From assembly GCA_003990955.1 (NCBI GenBank), contig BIFV01000011.1:1-64000 (forward strand): DNA of 64,000 nucleotides, in the 5' to 3' direction. Below the pieces are notes generated by a model. That model saw only the letters and a program-made list of their open reading frames with translations. It was not told the DNA's origin and searched no databases. The position numbers and the translations under genes were made by a program. Origin of the DNA: Sporomusaceae bacterium FL31 (GTDB lineage Bacteria; Bacillota; Negativicutes; DSM-1736; Dendrosporobacteraceae). Shown piece after piece: positions 1-10,833 of the stretch; positions within the stretch are counted from its first letter, which is position 1; every line of letters starts with the position of its first letter.

Positions 1-1
1 A

Positions 2-130
2 ATTATGCGTGAAGCTGATGGTTTATTGTTAGCAACTGGGCAAACTCAAAATGTATTCACTAATATGCAAGGGAAAATCATCAAACTGCCGTCGGACTAT
101 GTGAATAAGTTGAAAGCTGTGAGTAGTTAG
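2..130 (+). CDS. C-terminal end of a thioesterase-like protein (partial)
   Basis: An open frame enters from the left edge and ends at TAG 128-130, giving about 42 residues. The segment has the pattern of the last beta-strand and tail of hot-dog-fold acyl-CoA thioesterases (READGLLLATGQTQNVF, then a K-x-x-x-LP motif), where a substrate-pocket strand ending in a TG-x-T/Q motif is typical. Only the tail is visible, so family assignment rests on this short resemblance. It is transcribed towards lysS, which is convergent. Confidence 0.5.
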   Translation: MMREADGLLLATGQTQNVFTNMQGKIIKLPSDYVNKLKAVSS

Positions 131-220
131 CACCGCACATCTGGCATTTATTACTTCTTACATTGTTTAGTTTTCAGGGAACACAGTGTTGCTTTGTTTG
201 CTGCCATTTGACAGCTTATC

Positions 221-328
221 TATATTAACATAACTTATTCATCATGTCAATATTTTTGTTTTGGTATTTTGTGTCATCGCGTTTCCAGCGACTTATATAT
301 ATTAACATAACTTTTTGGAATATGTCAA
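221..328. repeat. Two-copy direct repeat in the intergenic region
   Basis: A motif beginning TATATTAACATAACTT occurs at 221-236 and again at 298-313. Each copy is followed 7-8 bases later by ATGTCAA. The copies lie 77 bp apart between two convergent genes, in a 286-bp stretch with no ORF of its own apart from the lysS terminator. The function is unknown. Confidence 0.5.
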
Positions 329-383
329 CAGGAAGTTCATGGTTATTTTTCATGATGATGACTAAATGCAATGATATAACAAA

Positions 384-411
384 AACCTGCGAACGATAAA
401 GCTCGCAGGTT
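384..411 (-). terminator. Terminator of lysS
   Basis: An 8-9 bp inverted repeat (ACCTGCGA / TCGCAGGT) lies directly after the lysS stop. It is followed by a T-rich run when read on the minus strand. Confidence 0.8.
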
Positions 412-416
412 GAATA

Positions 417-2413
<1,997 letters not shown>

Positions 2414-2519
2414 TTATTTGCTCTCCTTTTGTGCGTCTTAATCTCTACTATTGTATTCTGAAAAAACCAGTTGTGACAGTAATTGAATTTGAAAAATCAG
2501 GCCGCTAGACAATATAAAT

Positions 2520-2542
2520 AGTGTCAAGTATAACTTGACACT
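2520..2542. terminator. Perfect inverted repeat, probable terminator
   Basis: A 10-bp perfect inverted repeat (AGTGTCAAGT / ACTTGACACT) has a 3-base loop. It lies between the end of the 2708-3802 gene and greA. It probably ends the minus-strand dehydrogenase-like operon, although its T-run is better on the plus strand. Confidence 0.5.
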
Positions 2543-2550
2543 TTTCATAC

Positions 2551-2690
2551 CATCGGAAAGTACTCTTCCCTACAGTACAAGAATGACAAAGCTTCCGCCA
2601 TGTCAGACGACTTGGGAAATGCCAAGTCTGTTCTAAATGTAGAAGGGCGATTCCTTCCTTACTTATTGCAATATTATATGTTTAAAATTG
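2551..2690. other. Structured intergenic stretch without a credible gene
   Basis: Several short inverted repeats are packed together (GACTTGG...CCAAGTC at about 2608-2627, and GGAA...TTCC and GTAC...GTAC near 2555-2580). Two overlapping minus-strand frames stay open across it, but neither has a start codon with a ribosome-binding site. This could be a dispersed repeat copy or a small structured RNA; the sequence alone cannot decide. Confidence 0.35.
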
Positions 2691-2707
2691 ACTTTTGTCA
2701 ATAATTT

Positions 2708-3802
2708 CTAGCTGATGCTCCTCCTCTTAGCGTCTGATACCGCGGCGACATTATTTTTAATCGCATTAATCTCTTCATAGGTTAATGCCCGCTCAAAACT
2801 ACGTAGTCCAGAAAGCTTAAATCCGTGTTTTTTTGCTAGTTGGGCAATTGTGTCAATTTGTTTTACTGTTAAATTGCGACCAAGGGTAAAATTTTCATAG
2901 CGTTGTTCCAGAGCTAAAATCATCGTCTCTGCCATGCAAGCGTAGGCAGTACCATCCGGAAAACCAAAATTCAAACCAAAGTTTATATCACCCGGCACTT
3001 CAACAACGCCGCCTTCGATGACCAGAACATCATTTCTCATTTCAGCCACTCGACGGGATACATTGCGCGGACGGGATACGTCGCAAACAATAGCGCCTGG
3101 TTTTAAATCCTCAGGCTCAATAATACTGTCAACTGCGCTAGTTACAGCGATAATGATATCAGCTGCTTTTATAGCAGCTTTAGTATTTGCCGTGACTCTA
3201 ACGGCTAAACCTGTTGATCGCAAAATTTGTTCGGCAATTTTTTCCAGTTTGGCTTCATTGCGTGCTGCCAATGTAAGATAACGTATTTCCTGAGCCAACA
3301 TTTGGGCGCACGCCGCACCAATAGATCCCGTTGCGCCAAGAACTAGAACATTAGCCCGTTCAAGATCAATTCCCATGACCCTTGCGGCTTCTCGAGTTCC
3401 CTCAAGTGCTGTAGCCACTGTGTAGCTATTTCCGGTCGTAACGGCAATATTAAGATTTTTGGCAATAGTAACACCCGCATCTCCAACGATAGAAGTAAAC
3501 GCACCTAAGCCGACAATTTTAGCGCCTAGCTTTTCTGCCATCTTTCCGGCCTTAATAATCTTTTTCAGAACATAGGCTTCAGGCAGTTCCATCATTTGTC
3601 TTGACGTAAGCGGACAAGCCACAAACCAGCCTTCCCCCTGCGCTTGAGCAGATTCCAGCCCAGTTATATGAGACACCTTAATTGGCGGTATATATTTCAT
3701 AATTCCTTCAAGAAAACCATCGGAGCAATTTTGTGCGATGGGAAATTTACGCGCAAAATCTTTCGCTGTCAGCGGATGTAAAATAAACGCAAACCTCTCC
3801 AA
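2708..3802 (-). CDS. Shikimate dehydrogenase / acyl-ACP-reductase-like oxidoreductase
   Basis: A 364-residue cytosolic oxidoreductase. The centre holds an NAD(P)-binding Rossmann motif (VLVLGATGSIGAACAQML, about residues 155-172), followed by TLAARNEAKLEKIAEQI and VCDVSRPRNVSRRV. This arrangement is shared by the predicted dehydrogenases related to long-chain acyl-ACP reductase and shikimate dehydrogenase. The N-terminal half (HPLTAKDFARKFP, VGLGAFTSIVGDAG) fits that group. The substrate is not evident. It lies 16 bp downstream of a quinate-dehydrogenase-like gene and an HTH regulator, so the three form one operon. In a spore former an acyl-ACP reductase role is possible but unproved. Confidence 0.65.
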   Translation of the reverse strand: MERFAFILHPLTAKDFARKFPIAQNCSDGFLEGIMKYIPPIKVSHITGLESAQAQGEGWFVACPLTSRQMMELPEAYVLKKIIKAGKMAEKLGAKIVGLGAFTSIVGDAGVTIAKNLNIAVTTGNSYTVATALEGTREAARVMGIDLERANVLVLGATGSIGAACAQMLAQEIRYLTLAARNEAKLEKIAEQILRSTGLAVRVTANTKAAIKAADIIIAVTSAVDSIIEPEDLKPGAIVCDVSRPRNVSRRVAEMRNDVLVIEGGVVEVPGDINFGLNFGFPDGTAYACMAETMILALEQRYENFTLGRNLTVKQIDTIAQLAKKHGFKLSGLRSFERALTYEEINAIKNNVAAVSDAKRRSIS

Positions 3803-3818
3803 ATGTGTAATCCCCCTT

Positions 3819-4724
3819 TCACCGAATCAACTGTTTGATTCGCGGTTTAATGCCTAGCTGATCTAATAGTCTTTCATAATCTTGTACCTCTAGCTGATCC
3901 GGTCTTTTACCAGCGATCGAAACCAGGATGCCTTCGAGCGTATTGGTACCAAAGGAACGTCCACCCATATCAGGCGTAGTCGTTACTAAAGTTTCAACCC
4001 CTCGCTCTTGAAGCAGCAATTCATCAGCTGCAGTTACCGTGTTTGTAATAATCAGTTTTCCCTCCAGCGAATTAGGCATATTACGACGAATAAAATGGAA
4101 ATCTCCGGCGATAATATCTGCAGCCGCAAAATATTCGCTGAATTGTGGTTTTATTTCATTTTGGCGCTCACCGGTTGGATAAAACCAACTGATAGGCAAT
4201 TTAGTTATTACAGGTGCTATAAGACTGGCTAACCGTGATAATCCGGTCAGACTTCGTATTGGCAAAGGAAGTCCTAACCCAAACATAAGATCCCCAAAAA
4301 CAGTCTGACTTCCAGCCTCTGTAAATGCTTCTGCCAAACCAAAGCGATCTACTGCACAAACGACCAGCACTGGCCTATTTCTGAATTGTATCCCTCGAGT
4401 ATCCTCTAGATATTTGACAACACGGCGCTCCAGAGTGTTTTTCAAGCCGCTGCCATCAACAATGGGCGTCTTTTTTGCTGCATTGGCAATTTGTACAGAC
4501 TCGCGAAAAGTGTACCGCTTATTGCCAGCATAAATATAAAGGTCAGTTCCACCTAGACCAAATGCATCAACTTTTCCATCTAGTTCTCTAATGAGTTGAA
4601 TAGCTTTTTTCTTGTCACCATCTGTCCCGATACGTTCAATACAAAAAGTATCGCCGCCCAGCTGCTCAACCGTTTTATGATCCCGTTTTGATGAGCCTAA
4701 ACTGATACTCACTATATGTTTCAT
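3819..4724 (-). CDS. Quinate 5-dehydrogenase-like protein
   Basis: A 301-residue protein of the Firmicutes group usually labelled quinate 5-dehydrogenase. It starts MKHIVSISLGSSKRDH and contains AFGLGGTDLYIYAGNKRY and a C-terminal TTTPDMGGRSFGTNTLEG segment. There is no classical GxGxxG Rossmann signature near the N-terminus, so the enzymatic label is inherited rather than demonstrated. It is the middle gene of the regulator / quinate-like / reductase-like operon, 45 bp after the HTH gene. That invariant pairing suggests the two enzymes act on related substrates. Confidence 0.6.
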   Translation of the reverse strand: MKHIVSISLGSSKRDHKTVEQLGGDTFCIERIGTDGDKKKAIQLIRELDGKVDAFGLGGTDLYIYAGNKRYTFRESVQIANAAKKTPIVDGSGLKNTLERRVVKYLEDTRGIQFRNRPVLVVCAVDRFGLAEAFTEAGSQTVFGDLMFGLGLPLPIRSLTGLSRLASLIAPVITKLPISWFYPTGERQNEIKPQFSEYFAAADIIAGDFHFIRRNMPNSLEGKLIITNTVTAADELLLQERGVETLVTTTPDMGGRSFGTNTLEGILVSIAGKRPDQLEVQDYERLLDQLGIKPRIKQLIR

Positions 4725-4769
4725 TATTGCCCCCTTGGCAAGTCTTAAATCAACTACAGCTAAAAAATT

Positions 4770-5291
4770 TCAAAAACGCAATTGACTGATGATCGTCAAC
4801 AGTTTATTTGGGTCTACATATTTGTCTTCGGCAATCGGCGATTCACCAATTTCAATGCCAATGACCTCTTTGTCCAACAAAGTTTCCATGAGTTTAATAC
4901 GCATGTTTGATCCAAGCATAATCACTACATCGTATTGCCGAAGCATAGCAATAATCTGCATAATATCATTAAACAACTGGACGCCTGATTTGCTCTCCAC
5001 ATAGTCCCAGCGTTCCCGCTCAGACATCAATAAACAGTAATCAATTCCTTGCTGACTGGCCACAACCTCAAGCTCACTGCAGTTCTTTATCGGGAAACCC
5101 ACCAAAGCAATACGACCGCCTTTGCGAACCTCACCTAAAGTCTCCAGCTTTGAAATAACAGTACGATCAATCCCAACCTTGTTAGCTACATCTTGCTGTG
5201 ATAACCCCTTGCTTCTAAGTTCTAATGCCTCATCAACAACCTGGTAAATTTTCTGCCGGTTGATAATTTTCTCACCAATCCGCAGCAGCAT
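4770..5291 (-). CDS. HTH transcriptional regulator of the dehydrogenase operon
   Basis: A 173-residue protein. The N-terminal HTH (about residues 15-55: ELRSKGLSQQDVANKVGIDRTVISKLETLG) is of the Xre type. The C-terminal domain is an unfamiliar alpha/beta domain (IALVGFPIKNCSELEVVA, DVVIMLGSNMRIKLMETLLDKEVIGIEIGE) that could bind a small ligand. First gene of a three-gene operon. A 24-bp near-palindrome lies 66-89 bp upstream of the start, so autoregulation is likely. The start ATG at 5291 is the only good choice. Confidence 0.75.
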   Translation of the reverse strand: MLLRIGEKIINRQKIYQVVDEALELRSKGLSQQDVANKVGIDRTVISKLETLGEVRKGGRIALVGFPIKNCSELEVVASQQGIDYCLLMSERERWDYVESKSGVQLFNDIMQIIAMLRQYDVVIMLGSNMRIKLMETLLDKEVIGIEIGESPIAEDKYVDPNKLLTIISQLRF

Positions 5292-5356
5292 AGATCCTCA
5301 TCCCCCGCTCAATACTCGAAACTTTTCAACAAACCTACGTAGTTCTAGCTATAGTA

Positions 5357-5380
5357 TATGTACACAAGGTTGTGTACATA
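5357..5380. promoter_or_regulatory. 24-bp palindromic operator candidate
   Basis: Two 11-bp arms (TATGTACACAA / TTGTGTACATA) mirror each other around a central GG. The site is 66-89 bp upstream of the HTH regulator start, in the promoter region of the 5291-2708 operon. Probable binding site for that regulator. Confidence 0.65.
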
Positions 5381-5509
5381 CATCGTTTATACATATTTTA
5401 GCACTAAAAGTAAAAATTCACAAATCTTTGGAAATTTAAAAACCATGCCTGCAAAGATAGAATAAGCAAACCATTGGCTCAAATCGTCATGATGACAAAA
5501 AGAAAGGCC

Positions 5510-6475
5510 TTATCCCCAAGGTTCAAAAGGGAAACGCCCAATTACCTTTTTGCAAATATCCAATCTAAGCGGAGTATCGTCATGGCTCATGCCTTTTTTT
5601 AACCCTTGCAGTACTCTCAAACCAGACTGCATACTAAGTCCCAGGTCTTCGGTAAGCTGAGACATCGTCGATTGCCGCGCTTGAACCAATGACTGATTGA
5701 GTGATTTTCCCGCTTGGATGTTATCAACAAATTCTTGCGCTAAATAAAATTGCGCCAAATTCGTCATCGGATTTCCACAGGCTCCGCTGGCTGTCCTGCC
5801 TAGCACTTCCGGAAGCGTATATTTAATGCTCAATTCGACTGTTTTTTTAAGCTCTGTAACTTCATTAGCCATTGCTTCCATGAGAGTTCTAGGTGTACAC
5901 AGCCCACAAGTTCTTAAAGCTCTTATCATGGCATGTTCGATCGTATGCGCTTGCTCTTGAGTCACGAGGTTTCCTAAATTAGCAGTTATACTGACTTTTT
6001 GCCCTGTTTCCAGATCTGTACCATAAAGGGTAACAGGGATATCGGAGTTTCCCCGAAATTCAGTAACCCCGCCTTCAGGCTGCCAGCCGGCTCCTGATAT
6101 CGTTGGGTATTCCTTACGGGTACTTTTAAAATTCAACCGTTCAATATCCTGAGAAACTATGTAACTCCCCACCGCACGCAACGAATGCCAGCGAGCATGC
6201 TCCCGGCCTTCTAATGTAACCAGCAACACAGAAAACTGACCGCCTTGTTCATCAGCAGCAATTTCTTCCGTTATATCAACAATACGAGCAACCACTCCCA
6301 CTGGATAAAGCTGCTCACTATCTGCATTCCAGGGACAGGCCAATATCTCCCGTCCTACACCGACATCGACTAGTTGTTTCCCACCGTGCTCTAGCAAAAA
6401 CATCCCATTGATCTTGCCCCCCTGCGGTCGGGGCAACATACCATTCGCAACAGGCAAAACTAATAATGATTGCAC
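5510..6475 (-). CDS. Unrecognised protein with a Lon N-terminal-like half
   Basis: 321 residues, no signal peptide. Residues 1-120 have the feel of a Lon substrate-binding (PUA-like) domain: LVLPVANGMLPRPQG, LYPVGVVARIVDI and LLVTLEGREHARW match the order of the strands in Lon N-domains. No AAA+ or protease domain follows. The C-terminal half (EHAMIRALRTCGLCTPRTL, ASGACGNPMTNLAQFYLAQE) is rich in conserved-looking Cys/Gly motifs and is not recognised. It lies 7 bp downstream of dusB, so it shares the dusB transcript. Function unknown; a protein-binding or redox role would be speculation. Confidence 0.5.
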   Translation of the reverse strand: MQSLLVLPVANGMLPRPQGGKINGMFLLEHGGKQLVDVGVGREILACPWNADSEQLYPVGVVARIVDITEEIAADEQGGQFSVLLVTLEGREHARWHSLRAVGSYIVSQDIERLNFKSTRKEYPTISGAGWQPEGGVTEFRGNSDIPVTLYGTDLETGQKVSITANLGNLVTQEQAHTIEHAMIRALRTCGLCTPRTLMEAMANEVTELKKTVELSIKYTLPEVLGRTASGACGNPMTNLAQFYLAQEFVDNIQAGKSLNQSLVQARQSTMSQLTEDLGLSMQSGLRVLQGLKKGMSHDDTPLRLDICKKVIGRFPFEPWG

Positions 6476-6490
6476 GCGAGACCTCCTTAA

Positions 6491-7483
6491 TCAACTTGAC
6501 GCAAATGAGTTGTGTCCGATAAGCGCCGGAAGTTGGTGTAAGATTTCAGCAAAATCTTGTCGTGATTGAGCTTGATTAAACTTTAAGCGTAATTCAGCCG
6601 AATGAGGCAGTCCTTTCGTATACCAAGCAGCATGGCGCCGCATTTCTCTAGTTCCAATATATTCACCTTTGCAGTCAACCAGCATATCCAAGTGTCTAAA
6701 TAAGATCGTCATCCGTTCAGTCAGGGATGGCCCTGACAAAAGCTCACCAGTTCTTAAATAATGAGCGACCTGCCTAAATATCCAAGGATTTCCTTGACTA
6801 CCACGCCCTATCATTATGCCATCACAGCGAGTCTCCGTCAACATTTGCGCAGCATCTTGAGGTGTCCTGATGTCACCATTGCCGATCACAGGTATTCTCA
6901 CATGGTCTTTGACTTGTTTGATAATCCCCCAATCGGCTTCCCCTGTATAGAACTGTTCTCGAGTTCGTCCGTGCACTGCGACTGCAGCAACACCAGCCTG
7001 CTCAGCTAGCTTAGCCATTTGTACAGCATTGATTGATGTATCATTCCAGCCTTTTCGTATTTTAACGGTTACTGGTAATTGAACCGCTTTGACAACATGA
7101 GCCATAATGTCAAAGGCCAAGTCCGGCGTTCTCATTAGCGCCGATCCTTCACCATTTTTAACAATTTTCGGCGTCGGACATCCCATATTGATATCAATGA
7201 TATCCGCAGCTCCTGAAGCTTCAACTATTTTAGCAGCTTGTGCCATAGTCTTAGGGTCAGAACCAAAAATCTGTATAGCAACCGGTCTTTCCTGTTCATG
7301 ACTTTTTAACATCTCTAACGTGTGGCAATTTTGATAGATTAGACCTTTGTCACTGACCATTTCTGAATATACCAAACCGCAACCCATTTCTTTAGCCAAT
7401 AGGCGAAACGGCAAATCAGTTACTCCAGCCATCGGGGCTAAAATAACAGGATTAGCCAGCTCAAGACTGCCTATTTTCAACAT
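6491..7483 (-). CDS. dusB: tRNA-dihydrouridine synthase (DusB type)
   Basis: FMN-dependent reduction of uridine to dihydrouridine in tRNA. TIM-barrel fold with LAPMAGVTDLPFR near residue 20, the signature DINMGCPTPKIVKNGEG with the presumed catalytic Cys, GRTREQFYTG, GNGDIRTPQDA and GIMIGRGSQGNPW phosphate-binding loop. 330 residues. The ATG at 7483 is chosen because GGAGC lies 7 bases before it; a TTG one codon earlier is also open. First gene of a two-gene unit. Confidence 0.93.
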   Translation of the reverse strand: MLKIGSLELANPVILAPMAGVTDLPFRLLAKEMGCGLVYSEMVSDKGLIYQNCHTLEMLKSHEQERPVAIQIFGSDPKTMAQAAKIVEASGAADIIDINMGCPTPKIVKNGEGSALMRTPDLAFDIMAHVVKAVQLPVTVKIRKGWNDTSINAVQMAKLAEQAGVAAVAVHGRTREQFYTGEADWGIIKQVKDHVRIPVIGNGDIRTPQDAAQMLTETRCDGIMIGRGSQGNPWIFRQVAHYLRTGELLSGPSLTERMTILFRHLDMLVDCKGEYIGTREMRRHAAWYTKGLPHSAELRLKFNQAQSRQDFAEILHQLPALIGHNSFASS

Positions 7484-7601
7484 CAATATCGCTCCTTAAC
7501 CATAATAAGCTTATTCTATCCGTAAATCAGAATATAAACCACAGTACAACCTTGCTCCTGTTAGCACCGTGCAGTTAAAAGTTCTTCTTTAATAAAACTA
7601 A

Positions 7602-7624
7602 CGGCGCGACTGTTCATCGCGCCG
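7602..7624 (-). terminator. Terminator of coaX
   Basis: A GC-rich 8-bp inverted repeat (CGGCGCGA / TCGCGCCG) directly follows the coaX stop on the minus strand. A T-rich tail comes after it. Confidence 0.75.
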
Positions 7625-7631
7625 ACTGGTG

Positions 7632-8396
7632 TTATGAATTACGTTCGTATAAAATCCGTAAACCCTCTAGAGTTAAAAAATGCTCAACAACATCAATAGT
7701 CCGAGACTGCTGGGCGATCAAATTAGCCAGTCCGCCAGTAGCCACCACTTTTGCTTCAGTACCTAATTCTTCCTTCATACGGCGGACAATTTCATCCACT
7801 TGCCCAGTAAACCCAAAAATAATTCCTGACTGCATACTGGCAACAGTGTTGCGACAGATGACGGTTTTCGGCCTTACTAGCTCAATACGTGGCAATTTCG
7901 CTGCACGTTGAAATAGTGCCTCTGTCGAAATTCCAATACCAGGGGCAATAGCCCCGCCCAAATAATCGCCATTCTCAGCTACCGCACAAAATGTGGTAGC
8001 TGTTCCAAAGTCGACAATAATGAGGGGACCGCCATACCGTGCCAAAGCCGCCACAGCATTGACAATCCGGTCAGCTCCGACTTCGCGTGGATTTTCATAC
8101 TTGATACAGATTCCTGTTTTAATGCCAGGCCCTACCACTAGCGGCTCGACATTAAAGTAACGCTGGCACATCTTGACTAAAGGCACAACCAAAGGCGGCA
8201 CAACGGAAGAGATGATAACAGCATTGATATCTTTAATGCTGAGGTCATGAAAATTAAATAGTTCATTAATCAGCATTCCATACTCATCGCCAGTTTTTTG
8301 CCGATCAGTAGATATCCGCCAATGTCTGAGTAATTTTTCCCCTTCATATGCGCCAAGCACAATATTGGTATTCCCTATATCAAATACTAACAGCAT
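7632..8396 (-). CDS. coaX: Type III pantothenate kinase
   Basis: Phosphorylates pantothenate, the first step from pantothenate to CoA. 254 residues with the ASKHA phosphate motif at the N-terminus ([18 protein letters not shown]), [32 protein letters not shown] and [11 protein letters not shown]. These are the signature blocks of CoaX. Lies in a same-strand cluster with birA, panD and panC, so pantothenate synthesis and its first use are encoded together. Confidence 0.95.
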   Translation of the reverse strand: MLLVFDIGNTNIVLGAYEGEKLLRHWRISTDRQKTGDEYGMLINELFNFHDLSIKDINAVIISSVVPPLVVPLVKMCQRYFNVEPLVVGPGIKTGICIKYENPREVGADRIVNAVAALARYGGPLIIVDFGTATTFCAVAENGDYLGGAIAPGIGISTEALFQRAAKLPRIELVRPKTVICRNTVASMQSGIIFGFTGQVDEIVRRMKEELGTEAKVVATGGLANLIAQQSRTIDVVEHFLTLEGLRILYERNS

Positions 8397-8445
8397 AATC
8401 TATGAATCCCCCAAATAATAAATAATTTATCTCAGTCCTGCTTAA

Positions 8446-9426
8446 TTAGCTAGTCTTTTTGGGACGGATCGACACATCACCGGCAATGACTTTTTGTCTG
8501 CCGTTATCTGTTTCAACCAAAAGCGCCCCGTCTTCATCTATGTCAACGGCGATACCAGTAAATTTCCGGTTAACACCAATCACATCAACAGTTTGTCCAA
8601 TGGTAATTGAATATTTCCGCCATTCGTTCAATATACCAGAAAAGCCTGTGTCTATAGCTTGTATATATAGTTCTTCAAGCTGCAATAAAATTTCGCAGAG
8701 CAAGTCTATCCGTGAAATGGGCTGACCGAGGATTATGGAAAGCGAAGTAGCAATGTCTTGCAATTCAACTGGGAAATCCTGCTGAGCAATGTTTACGTTA
8801 ATCCCCATTCCAATCACAATATGATTAATGGCATCCATCTCAGCGCTCATTTCAGTAAGAATGCCTACTAACTTTTTGCCATCATATAAAATATCATTAG
8901 GCCACTTAATGCCGCAATCCACTTTACAAAGACCGCGAATAGCTCTGGTAATGGCCACAGCCGCCAACAAGGTGCACTTTGGTGCCTCCTGAGGGCTAAA
9001 CGCGGGACGCAATATCACTGACAGCCAAATCCCGGAATGCTCAGGTGAATACCAACCGCGCGAAAGTCGCCCGCGTCCACTATTCTGAGACTCCGAAACA
9101 ACAATGGTTCCCTCAGCAGCACCAGCAGCGGCAATTTTTTTAGCTTCGTTGTTAGTCGAATCAATATGAGTAAAATAGCGAATATCCCGCCCTAAAATCT
9201 TCGTTTTCACCGCAGCCTGAATTTCAGCAGGCAACAGCAAATCAGGTGCCTGCCGCAAGCTGTACCCTCGCCGGGAATGAGCATCGATCGCATAACCTTC
9301 CTGCTTTAATTCTTGCATGTGCTTCCAGACTGCAGTTCGAGAGACATCGAGTTGCCGGGCAATTTCTTCACCGGACAAATACTCGCCTGATCGCTGGCGC
9401 AGTAAATTGAGAATCCTAGTGCGCAA
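8446..9426 (-). CDS. birA: Biotin--protein ligase / biotin operon repressor BirA
   Basis: Bifunctional group II BirA of 326 residues. The N-terminal winged HTH (about residues 5-60: SGEEIARQLDVSRTAVWKHM) is followed by the ligase domain with SQNSGRGRLSRGWYSP (biotinyl-AMP loop) and IKWPNDILYDGKKLVG. A C-terminal SH3-like domain completes it. It biotinylates carboxylase BCCP domains and can repress biotin genes. The start is TTG at 9426, supported by GGAGG with a 7-base spacer. Between coaX and panD in the vitamin cluster. Confidence 0.94.
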   Translation of the reverse strand: MRTRILNLLRQRSGEYLSGEEIARQLDVSRTAVWKHMQELKQEGYAIDAHSRRGYSLRQAPDLLLPAEIQAAVKTKILGRDIRYFTHIDSTNNEAKKIAAAGAAEGTIVVSESQNSGRGRLSRGWYSPEHSGIWLSVILRPAFSPQEAPKCTLLAAVAITRAIRGLCKVDCGIKWPNDILYDGKKLVGILTEMSAEMDAINHIVIGMGINVNIAQQDFPVELQDIATSLSIILGQPISRIDLLCEILLQLEELYIQAIDTGFSGILNEWRKYSITIGQTVDVIGVNRKFTGIAVDIDEDGALLVETDNGRQKVIAGDVSIRPKKTS

Positions 9427-9504
9427 AATGGTTCCTCCTATTTTTACGACTATCTCAGCCTAAGTCAATACTTCAATGATAAACACCACAGCAAAATCTG
9501 TCAA

Positions 9505-9888
9505 TCAGCGAATTTCACCGTGCTGTTCTGCTGACTTAATTTCCGCAATGGTATTGTCATCATTCAAAAACACAACCGTAGGTTTGTAATCCTTGGCTGC
9601 TTGATTGTCCATCATGGCATAAGTAATGATAATTACTTTATCACCAGGTTGAACCAACCGGGCAGCAGCACCATTTAAGCAAATAACACCTGATCCTCGT
9701 TCACCAGGAATAACGTAAGTTTCAAGACGAGCTCCGTTATTGTTATTAACAATCTGTACTTTCTCACCAATATAGATATCGGCAGCATCCAGCAAATCCT
9801 CATCAATCGTTATACTGCCAACATAATTTAAACAAGCCTGTGTAACGGTAGCTCTGTGAAGCTTGGATTTAAAAATTGTACGAATCAA
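9505..9888 (-). CDS. panD: Aspartate 1-decarboxylase proenzyme
   Basis: Makes beta-alanine from aspartate for pantothenate. 127 residues. The self-cleavage site is the Gly-Ser in [12 protein letters not shown], which yields the pyruvoyl group; [17 protein letters not shown] and [11 protein letters not shown] are the typical later strands. The start is TTG at 9888, with GGGAGGG seven bases upstream. It begins 3 bp after panC ends, so the two are translationally close. Confidence 0.95.
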   Translation of the reverse strand: MIRTIFKSKLHRATVTQACLNYVGSITIDEDLLDAADIYIGEKVQIVNNNNGARLETYVIPGERGSGVICLNGAAARLVQPGDKVIIITYAMMDNQAAKDYKPTVVFLNDDNTIAEIKSAEQHGEIR

Positions 9889-9891
9889 TGT

Positions 9892-10746
9892 TTAACCCTC
9901 CCATACCATATTATCAATTAATCTAGTTTTTCCTATTCTGACTGCAATCGCAATTAATAATGGTGCAACAACTGTTTCCAACTCTTTTAAATCATTGGCT
10001 CCAATGATTGCGATATATTCAACAGCAGCTAATGGTTCTTTTGAAATCAGGTCAGTCATCGCAGCCCGGATATCTGCTGTATGACGGCAGCCGGTTGTCA
10101 GCATTTTACCGGCCAGTTGTAATGACTGATTTAAAACCAAAGCCGCTTTTCTTTCCTCATCACTCAAAAAAATATTACGCGATGACAAAGCCAATCCATC
10201 ACTTTCGCGAACAATAGGTACAGCAATTATGGCTAGGTTCATATTTAAATCTTTGACCATCTGCTTGATAACGGCAACCTGTTGAGCATCCTTTTGTCCA
10301 AAGTAAGCAGTGTCAGGTTCCACGATGTTAAATAATTTACTAACAACAGTTGTAACGCCCTGAAAATGGCCTGGGCGCGATGCACCGCATAAACCTTCAG
10401 TAATAACACTGACATCAACACTTGTAAGCATATTGCCATGCCCTTCAGGATACATTTCTTCCACGGTGGGTGCAAATAAAATATCTACTCCCGCACTTTC
10501 CGCCAAAAGGCTATCCCGTTCCAAATCGCGAGGATATACAGCAAAATCCTCGTTTGGCCCAAACTGAAGCGGATTAACGAAAATACTGGCAACAACAAGA
10601 TTCTGTTCAGCCTTAGCCTGACGCATTAAAGTTAGGTGACCTTCATGAAGATATCCCATTGTGGGAACAAAGCCGACTGTCTTACCTTCGCGCTTGACTT
10701 GGCGAATGATAGTTTTTAACGCATCCACCTGGTTAACAATTTTCAT
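9892..10746 (-). CDS. panC: Pantoate--beta-alanine ligase
   Basis: ATP-dependent condensation of pantoate and beta-alanine to pantothenate. 284 residues. The HIGH-like motif is FVPTMGYLHEGHLTLM; also present are FVNPLQFGPNEDF, GHFQGVTTVVSKLFNIV, FGQKDAQQ and the KMSKS-like LSSRNIFLSDEE. panD follows at once. panB is not in this window. A long leader with a terminator lies upstream, suggesting attenuation of the panC-panD unit. Confidence 0.96.
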   Translation of the reverse strand: MKIVNQVDALKTIIRQVKREGKTVGFVPTMGYLHEGHLTLMRQAKAEQNLVVASIFVNPLQFGPNEDFAVYPRDLERDSLLAESAGVDILFAPTVEEMYPEGHGNMLTSVDVSVITEGLCGASRPGHFQGVTTVVSKLFNIVEPDTAYFGQKDAQQVAVIKQMVKDLNMNLAIIAVPIVRESDGLALSSRNIFLSDEERKAALVLNQSLQLAGKMLTTGCRHTADIRAAMTDLISKEPLAAVEYIAIIGANDLKELETVVAPLLIAIAVRIGKTRLIDNMVWEG

Positions 10747-10833
10747 AAAGACCTCTTGACCTCCTAAATAATAGTGATCCTAGCTCAGCTGACCATGGTC
10801 ATAACGAAATTCTCTATTTGCCTATCACACAAT

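Noticed and set aside
2560..2700. Two overlapping minus-strand open frames
   Set aside because: No start codon with an SD; openness is better explained by a structured or repeated element.
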